Source: Primula veris
Taxonomy: Eukaryota; Streptophyta; Magnoliopsida; Ericales; Primulaceae
Direction: 5' to 3'
Length of the DNA stretch: 64,000 nt
NCBI GenBank assembly: GCA_963682055.1
Contig: OY821742.1
Location: forward strand, 13,547,752-13,611,751
The number at the start of each line of letters is the position of its first letter. Position 1 is the stretch's first letter. The notes beneath the pieces were generated by a model. It did not search any database, had not been told where the DNA came from, and was given only the letters and a program-made list of their open reading frames with translations. This document shows positions 57,130 to 64,000 of this stretch, piece after piece. The position numbers were made by a program, and so were the translations under genes.

Positions 57130-57432
57130 CTATTCTTCTCTCTCCCAATCCCACTCATCCCCATCTCTCTCCTCCACGTCGTCATCGATAACATCTCCGT
57201 CTTTTCTGGCGATAAAATCGTCGAGTTTTTTGATAGCGGACCTGAACACGTCACCGATCGCGGCGTCCCAGCCGCGGCTGACGACGGCGGAGGAGGAGTC
57301 GGAGGAGGTCTGGCAACGGCAGGCAGAGGACGACGGAACCCTAGAGATGGAGAGAGAGTGTGGGGAGAGACGGTGGTTGTTTGTTTGGAAGGTGAGTTTG
57401 TTTGAGAACGTCGTCGGTGATATTAACGCCAT
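57130..57432 (-). pseudogene. Captured 5' gene fragment (plastid-protein-like)
   Basis: On the minus strand an ATG at 57432 opens a frame of about 100 codons. It is rich in Ser, Thr and Arg and poor in acids at first (MALISPTTFSNKLTF, then HRLSPHSLSISRVPSS), like a chloroplast transit peptide, and continues with SRGWDAAIGDVFRSAIKKL and an acidic stretch. GC content and codon structure differ sharply from the element around it. The frame runs into element sequence without a natural end, so this is a captured first-exon piece. I do not recognise the source family. Confidence 0.6.
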
Positions 57433-57446
57433 TGATGAATATATAC

Positions 57447-57478
<32 letters not shown>

Positions 57479-57693
57479 TTTGTATTTAATCTATTATATC
57501 TATTAAGAGAGAGAGAGAGAGGGGTTTTTGTAAAAACAGAATATATACAGTATATATAGTGGACCAATCCTTAATTAGTTTCAGAAATAATGGACCAATC
57601 CTTAAATAAATTTTATAGCCGGACCAATCCTTAAATACTTTTGTTTTCGTGGACCAATCCTTAATTTTCTCTATTTTATAAGTTGGACTAACA

Positions 57694-57957
57694 TGTTACA
57701 TTTCAGGATAACAGGATTTAATTGTATAACTTTTGATAATATATTTAAACTGTCAATTTATGTAATTTAGGGACCTGCTTGTAATCAAGTTTGGACTGTA
57801 TATAAAGACACGGAGAAGTCAATTGTAAACAATTATTACCATTTCATATTAATAAAAATCTGATTCTCTCTCTCTCTAGTATGGCGATTTTATATTACTA
57901 TATATATATATATATATACAAAATTGCATACGAAACCAGCAGATTGTGGTTTCTACA
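57694..57957 (+). repeat. 5' LTR of copia family C
   Basis: Ends TTTCTACA directly before a primer-binding site. The start is set at TGTTACATTTCAGG, giving about 264 bp, but this edge is not confirmed by a target duplication. A TATATAAAG box lies at about 57797. Confidence 0.6.
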
Positions 57958-57970
57958 TGGTATCAGAGCA
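57958..57970 (+). other. tRNA-Met primer-binding site of copia family C
   Basis: TGGTATCAGAGCA immediately follows the LTR end CA at 57956-57957. Confidence 0.88.
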
Positions 57971-58334
57971 ATAAAATCTCGTTATTCCGCTGCTCAAAAG
58001 ATAAATTTGGGGTTTGGTTTCGATTTCCACAGAATTGGGGATCATTGAGTTCGGGGTTTTCCGTTGTTGGTTAATTCGTGATTAGCTTGCAATTTCTGGT
58101 ATTGATTTCTGATCTATTTCTTTATTTTTGAATCAATATATCTCTCATAATAGAGAATTAGAGTTCTAATAAACTTTGGTTTTTCTTTAGGATTGGGTTT
58201 ATTTGGTTTATCTGATTGATTAAAGATAGATCTAGGTTATATTAGTTGATTGATTGGTAAAGTTATTGCAAATTAGGGTTTCTTTTGATTTTTGAATATC
58301 TTCTTTTTATTTGAGAAAGGTTGATAATAATAAA

Positions 58335-59023
58335 ATGGTTGATTTGAATGATTTGGAAACTGGTGATACTAACAATCATGGTAGTCAGAATACTATTGGT
58401 GCCATAATACTATGAATCCATATTATATAGGAGCTAACGAAAATACTAGTTCTTTTTTGGTTAATCATGTTCTTACTGGACTTAATTTTCACACCTGGAG
58501 GAGAGCTATGGAGATATCAATAGGTGCTAAGTCTAAAATAGGGTTCATAAATGGTTCTTTACCTTGTCCATCTGAGAATGATCTTTGGTTTGGGGCCTGA
58601 ATGCAATGTAATTTGATAGTGATGTCATGGATCATCAATTCAGTTAGTGTAGAAATTGGACAATGCTTTCTTTATGTAGATATATCAACTAAAAAGTGGA
58701 GAGAGTTAACAGATAGGTTTTCTCAGAGCAATGAGGCTATGATATATGAGTTACATCAGGATATTCATACTACAGTTAAAGGAGATTTGTCTGTTTCAGC
58801 TTATTTTACTAAGTGATAGACTCTATGAACTTCTTTAAATGTGCTTAATACTTTGCCTAGATGCATTTATGGGATAATTAGTGGATGTTCTTGCAATTTC
58901 ATGGCTGCTATTATAGCCAGAGAATATATGATGTTTAAGATGATCTTCTTGATGAGGTTAAATGAATTTTTTTTCCATAGTTAGAGGACAAATCTTGTTA
59001 ATGAAGCACATGTCTTCTATGAA

Positions 59024-59100
<77 letters not shown>

Positions 59101-59380
59101 GGTCATACAAGATGAGATACAGAAAAGTGTTAATAATGCTAATGTTACACATAATTTGGTTTTAGTTGCTGCTCAGTCTAAACCTCAAGAACCCATGACA
59201 AGATTTCAGGGTTCGGGTAATATGGGTGGTTTTCAGAATAATACTAGGTATAGGCCTTCTAGTTTTGGGAGAGAAGGTGGTATGAAGTGCTCTTATTGTG
59301 GTTCTAATAGGCATGTGAAAGACATGTGTTATAATAGGCTACATGGTTTTCCACCTGGATGGAAGATCGAGGTTTAGTAA
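58335..59380 (+). pseudogene. Copia family C gag remnant
   Basis: ATG at 58335, then after a frameshift a Retrotran_gag_3/UBN2-type domain (LTGLNFHTWRRAMEISIGAK, SWIINSVS, WRELTDRFSQ). The zinc knuckle CSYCGSNRHVKDMC lies at about 59287-59328. Stops: TGA at 58598-58600 where Trp is expected, then the cluster TGA TAG ACT CTA TGA at 58815-58829 in place of Trp-Gln-Thr-Leu-Trp. A TA repeat splits the domain. Confidence 0.88.
59026..59097. repeat. (TA)n microsatellite
   Basis: About 35 uninterrupted TA units within the former gag coding sequence. Confidence 0.95.
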
Positions 59381-61110
59381 TCCACCTCATACTCATCAAG
59401 TTTCTGCTCAGCCACCTGGTTAAGTTTGTCAGCAGTATGGGTACGGTGCTTCTTTCCCATTAATTGTTTCACTTTCCTCATCCTATTACAGAACAAAATC
59501 CATCTCAGAATGCTCAAATTGTTTCTAATCAGAATGGGTTTCAGAATTCTCTAATTGGTCAGAATAATCTTCTTGTTAATGGTGCTAGTACAAGTGATCA
59601 GAATGTTGCTTCTACTCCTTTTTCTAATCTTTCTTACACAGGCATGACATGTATTTCTCAAACTTTTATTATTTTCTCTTTGCCTTAGTGTTCAAATGTT
59701 TATAATAATCATGACAGATATAAAACTAAATGGATTTTACATAGTGTGGCTAGCGAACATATGGTAAATATAGAATTACTGAGAAAAGACTTAGTAGTGT
59801 TACTCATGTAAATCTAACAAATGGAAATAAGGCTTTTGTTACATGTGTAGATACTATTATTTTTTCATCAGGATTAATTCTCTATAATGTCTTATGTGTA
59901 CCATCTTTTAAATTTAATTTAGTATATGTTAGTATATTGACTAAAAAATATCTTGTACACTTGTTTTTAAATCCAATATGTGCTATATTCAGGACCATGC
60001 TTGTTTGAAGATGATTGGTAAGGCTACATAACATCATGGTCTCTATATTTTTCAGAATCCTCAATTTGTAAATATTGATAATTCAGTCTGTAATGTTTCT
60101 TTTTCTCTAATAAGTCAAGTTTATGACATTTTAGGTTAGGTCATCATTCCAATTCAGTTTTTAGTCTAGTAGCTCATGATGTAGGTGACATTTCCTGTTC
60201 AGAACAGACTGGGTCAGTTTGTGAAACTTGTCATATATCAAAAAGTATAATAAATCTCATTTTCCTTTAATTGTTACTAATACCTCTAATGCTTTTGAAT
60301 TAATTCATTGTGATCTTAGGGTCCCTATACAGTTGCTACTCTTAATATTTGTCATAATTTTCTGACCATAGTAGATGATTTATCATGTGTACTTGGATTT
60401 TTCTGTTCAAACAAAAGTTTGAAACTGCTGTTATTATTCCTAATTTTTATTCTATGGTTCATAATCAGTTTGGGAAGACTATCAAAATATTAAGAAGTGA
60501 TAATAGTACTGAGTTAATTTTAAGTGATTTTATTCTAAAAATAGTATTATACATCAGACTAGTTGTGTAGATAGTCCTCAACAGAATGGTATTGTAGAAA
60601 GAAAACATCAACACTTGTTAAATGTAGGCAATCATTAAGATTTCAGTCTTCTTTACCTTTGAAATTTTGGGATGATTGTGTTCTTGGTGCTGCATATTTA
60701 ATAAATAGAATGCCAAAACATGTTTTATCTAATAAATCTCCTTATGAAATGTTGTATAAAAAGAAGCCTAATTACAGTCACCTAAGGGTGATAGGTTGCT
60801 TATGTTTTGCAAGTATTTTGTCTAGAAACAAAATTAAATTTGACCCCAGAGAAAAAAAATGTGTTAATTGGTTTTAGTACTAGTGCAAAAGGATATGTAT
60901 TATATGATTTACAGTCAAATGAAGTTTTCTTTCTAGCGATGTAACTTTTTATGAGAATGTTTTTCCCTTTCAAATTACTAATGAGAATACTTAGAATAAT
61001 GTTGACAGTAATCATAATATCATTAATGATATGGTTACTTGTCCTTCTACTATTGTTACTAATGGTATTAATAAATTTGTTGAAGTTGTTAAAAGCTTTG
61101 ATATTACTAG
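59381..61110 (+). pseudogene. Copia family C protease-integrase remnant
   Basis: A Gln/Asn-rich linker and a degraded protease region precede integrase pieces: HCDLRVPIQ-like at 60310, TIKILRSDNSTEL at 60480 (catalytic Asp block), [11 protein letters not shown] at 60580 (catalytic Glu block), and YLINRMPKHVLSNKSPYEML to LRVIGCLCFAS (60695-60820). Numerous frameshifts. The sequence stops at the solo LTR insertion. Confidence 0.82.
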
Positions 61111-62331
61111 TGTTAGGACCAGATTTCTGGTCTAAATATTGTTTATTGTCTATTGGTTTTTCACTAAATAAATCCTAACTGTTGTTAAGAACTAAGACAG
61201 AATTGACAGGTTTCAAGTATCAGTTGCAACCTCAGTTGCAACCTACTAAGTCAATAGTGACAGGTTCCAAGTACCAGTTGCAACCTCAGTTACAACCTAC
61301 TAAGTCAGTAGTAACAGGTTTCAAGTACTAGTTGCAACCTCAGTTGCAACCACAGTTCCAACCTGCTACTCAGCAGTATTCTGTCTAGCTCTGTGTATCT
61401 GCATACATGTTATTTATTAATTGTTAATTGACTCTACAGCATGCAGGATATATTCTCATATGATTCTAAAAGTTTAATATGCGTTTAAATGAGAATATCA
61501 AAGGGGTAAGGAAAGATTTCCTAAAAGGTATAAAGAGATTAGTTATGTTTCCTTTAAAATTATAATTCTATATCTCTATTCTTATACTAATCCTTATCAC
61601 TTGTGTCAATCTTTTGTTCCTTATCAATTCAGTATGATATGTTTAAAGATTGAATAAAATCAGGAGTTAATGTTTTACATGAATACCTAAAAGATATCTT
61701 TTCAAGATATGATCTTCTTATATGATTCCTAGCTATAGGATAATGCTAACTCCTACAATCAAGCTGGTTATTAAACAGGTATCAACCAATGATGATTGGA
61801 GTCAATCAATGCTGAAGTATCACGCAATGCATGGGAAGATTGAAACCAATCAACAAAGTCAAAAAGCAATCAAAAAGATATTGAAGATTGAAGATTGTTT
61901 TTACTTGCTTATATAGTTGATAACTTAGCTTGAAAATGTGTGTGTTCTAAATTATAAAGAACCCATTCTTGAGAGAATACACGTGAGCTTTAAAAAGAAA
62001 ACAATGGTGGGATGCCATTGATTTATAAGTGATAGTTATAGAGTAGGAGCAATATAGAGATAGGCAGAAAAACCTAGAGGGAGTCTAAGTGTTTTTCGTT
62101 AAGACTTGAGTCCTATATTGTAAGCTTTTTATAATATCATAATCTGGGTAAGTGCCCCGGAGACGTAGCCTAGTTAGGTGAACTCCGTTGTTAAATGTGC
62201 GTGTGATTTCATTTACGTACATTTAACTTTTTACAGTTCTGTCCATTTATACACTGGGTTCCAACTGTGGTTGCAACCTCACTTGGAACCTGACTGCAAA
62301 ACTGCAACTAGAACAGCGGATAGGAATTTCA
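61111..62331 (+). mobile_element. Solo LTR of copia family B
   Basis: 1221 bp from TGTTAGGACCAGATTTC to GGAATTTCA, flanked by perfect 5-bp duplications ACTAG (61106-61110 and 62332-62336). It is homologous along its length to the LTRs at 29322-30388 and 36483-37607, and has a tripled 54-bp unit near its start. It interrupts the family C pol between integrase and RT. Confidence 0.93.
61205..61366 (+). repeat. 54-bp triplication in the solo LTR
   Basis: Three consecutive units starting (G/A)ACAGGTTYCAAGTAYYAG and containing GTTGCAACCTCAGTTGCAAC, at 61205, 61259 and 61313. The family B LTRs at 29.3 and 36.6 kb have one. Confidence 0.85.
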
Positions 62332-62336
62332 ACTAG

Positions 62337-64000
62337 TCATCAGGTTAGGCCAAAAAGAGTTCAAATGACTCCAACTTATTTAAAATATTTCCATTGTCAT
62401 TCTAATAGTGTTTTAAATAAATGCAAAGGCTCTATTTATTCTTTAAATACTTGTATTAATTATGATAAGATAACCCCCAAATATAGAACTTTTTGTATGT
62501 CTATTTCCTTACATATAGAACCAAAAACTTATAATCAAGTTAAAAATGACCCTTTTGTGGCAAAAAGTTATGCAATATGAAAATTACAGCTTTAGAAACT
62601 AACAAAACATGCATTTTAACTCAGTTATCAGAAGGTAAAAAAACCAATAGGGTGTAAGTGGCTCTATAAGATTAAACATAAGTTCAAAGCTATGCAATAT
62701 GAAAATTACAGCTTTAGAAACTAACAAAACGTGCATTTTAACTCAGTTATCAGAAGGTAAAAAAATCAATAGGGTGTAAGTGGCTCTATAAGATTAGACA
62801 TAAGTTAGATGGATCTATTGAGAGATATAAGACTAGGTTAGTAGCTAAAAGTTACACTCAGCTATAAGAAATAGATTTTGAAGCTATTTTTTCAACAGTT
62901 GCAAAAATGACTATTGTTATATGTTTTTTAGCCATAGATGTTGTTAAAAATTGGAATTTAGAACAAATTGATGTTAACAATGCTTTTTTACATGAAGAAT
63001 TGGATGAAGAAGTTTATATGCAGATTCCACCAGGTTTTCATCAACAAAATACTAAGTTAGTATGCAGGTTAAAGAAGTCATTGTATGGACTTAAGCAAGC
63101 TTCAAGACAATGATTCTCCAAGCTAAGTACATCTTTTTTACAATTTGATTTTATTCAGTCTATTGCCGATACTTCACTTTTTACTTATAATAAAAAAATG
63201 GTTTATTTTTAGCTTTATTAGTATATGTTGATGATATTTTGCTAGTTAGTTCAAGTAGTGATTTGATAGGATATGTGAAATCTTTCTTAAACACTAAATT
63301 TCAGTTGAAAGATTTAGGAGCACTCAGGTATTTTTTAGGTTTACAGATTGTAAGAAATAAAAGTGGAATTCATGTGTGTCAAAAAAAATATGCTCTTGAA
63401 TTATAATAATTGGTAAATTGTTATATTTGACTATTACAAGACCTGCTATTAATTTTGCAGTTCATGTTCTTACTCAGTTTCTTTCAGCACCAAGCAAGGT
63501 TCATTATAATGCAGCATTAAGGGTTTTGAGGTATATAAAAAATAATCATTCCCAAGGTATTTTCTTTTCAGCTTTTTTTGATTTAAATTTGAAAAGCATT
63601 TAGTGATTCAGATTGAGATTCGTGTATAGATAGTAGAAGATCAGTCACTGACTTTTGTTTTTATTTAGGAAAATCACTTATTTCTTGGAAAAGTAAAAAA
63701 AGAAAGATATAGTATCTTGGAGCTCTGTTGAAGCAGAGTATAGATTTTTAGCTTCTACCACTTGTGAACTTATTTGGTTACTTCAGATTTTCAAGTATTT
63801 TGATATTTCACATGAACAACATGCTATACTTTTTACTTATAGTAAATCAGCTCTTGCCTTAGCTTTAAATCCAGTTAATCATGCTATGACTAAACATATA
63901 GAGATAGACTGTCATTTTATAAAGAGAAAAAATTATGAAAAAAAATTATTCATCCTTTACATGTCTATACAGAAAGCAATGTTGCTGATATGTTTACTAA
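62337..64000 (+). pseudogene. Copia family C reverse transcriptase-RNase H remnant
   Basis: RT N-terminal block (GCKWLYKI, SIERYKTRLVAKSYTQ at 62765-62865), then [20 protein letters not shown] and [10 protein letters not shown] (62960-63113), LLVYVDDILLV (63215-63245, intact YVDD), LKDLGALRYFLGLQIV. RNase H pieces run to the window edge (ITRPAINFAVHVLTQF, ISWKSKK, SVEAEYR). Multiple stops and frameshifts. The 122-bp duplication 62569-62690 / 62691-62812 repeats the KPIGCKWLYKI region. Confidence 0.88.
62569..62812 (+). repeat. 122-bp tandem duplication in RT
   Basis: Units start TATGCAATATGAAAATTACA at 62569 and 62691 and differ at only a few positions. Confidence 0.92.

Larger units (their letters stand above)
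56559..57671. mobile_element. Pack-MULE, copy 2, with captured gene fragment
   Basis: 1113 bp with perfect 9-bp target duplications TATTTTATA (56550-56558 and 57672-57680), the Mutator signature. Termini GGGTAAATTTTGGATTGGTC and complement GAGAAAATTAAGGATTGGTC extend into roughly 90-bp TIRs with ACCAATCCTTAA subrepeats. Inside are an A-rich array, an AACAGTCTGAA minisatellite (56884-57070), and a GC-rich coding-like block read on the minus strand. It has no transposase, so it is non-autonomous. It lies just upstream of the third copia element. Confidence 0.92.
57694..64000 (+). mobile_element. Ty1/copia retrotransposon, family C, continuing past the window
   Basis: LTR, primer site, untranslated leader (57971-58334), gag and pol in plus orientation. 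The 3' end lies outside the window. It is interrupted by a family B solo LTR (61111-62331) and carries many point lesions, a TA microsatellite in gag and a 122-bp tandem duplication at the RT N-terminus. Confidence 0.9.

Noticed and set aside
58958..59165. YIYIYI-rich frames on both strands
   Set aside because: They are the TA microsatellite.
1..64000. tRNA, rRNA or snRNA genes
   Set aside because: No cloverleaf with paired A/B boxes or conserved snRNA blocks was recognised by eye. Primer-binding sites that resemble tRNA ends belong to retroelements.

Overview
The window is nuclear DNA of a flowering plant, almost certainly a eudicot. It is strongly AT-rich. It holds a split plant family-1 UDP-glycosyltransferase gene, a secreted hybrid proline-rich protein, Ty1/copia elements with tRNA-Met type primer sites, and Mutator-like elements with plant mobile domain (PMD), FAR1-like transposase and OTU sequences. 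The species cannot be named from the sequence. Only two genes look intact: a UGT71-like glycosyltransferase on the minus strand (27309 to 24749, two exons that join in frame to 478 residues) and a hybrid proline-rich protein on the plus strand (53073..54224). Almost everything else is transposon or decayed repeat.

Layout. 1-8.1 kb: gene-free, with a hAT-like end, a Stowaway-like MITE, an orphan copy of UGT upstream DNA and two long low-complexity repeat fields (3.1-4.65 kb and 6.4-7.3 kb). 8.1-27.3 kb: a head-to-tail pair of UGT71-like genes on the minus strand. The downstream member is a pseudogene spread over 8128..22656, because a full-length copia element (10714..22310) and a solo LTR of the same family in opposite orientation (8247..9737, perfect 5-bp target duplication) inserted into it. 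The copia element itself holds a nested LTR element (LTR 18360..20633). A 1.3-kb foldback element (22710..24034) sits just upstream of the broken gene's start. 28.2-29.3 kb: a Pack-MULE-like element. 29.3-38.2 kb: a decayed copia element whose flanking direct repeats extend about 600-670 bp past the LTR end, which a simple insertion does not give.

38.6-49.4 kb: a decayed Mutator-like element of about 10.8 kb with roughly 200-bp terminal inverted repeats. It carries a PMD pseudogene and a FAR1/SWIM-type transposase followed in the same frame by an OTU cysteine protease domain. 53.1-54.2 kb: the intact proline-rich protein gene with its TATA box. 56.56-57.67 kb: a second, better preserved Pack-MULE with a perfect 9-bp target duplication, carrying the 5' end of what looks like a gene for a plastid-targeted protein. 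57.7 kb to the window end: a third copia element (5' LTR, tRNA-Met primer site, gag, integrase, RT, RNase H, all broken), interrupted by a solo LTR of the 29-38 kb family with perfect target duplication ACTAG.

Common themes: gene birth and death in a small UGT cluster; gene-fragment capture by Mutator elements; repeated expansion of minisatellites inside LTRs and TIR elements; and a nonsense spectrum dominated by C-to-T and G-to-A changes, as expected for DNA that was methylated and silenced.
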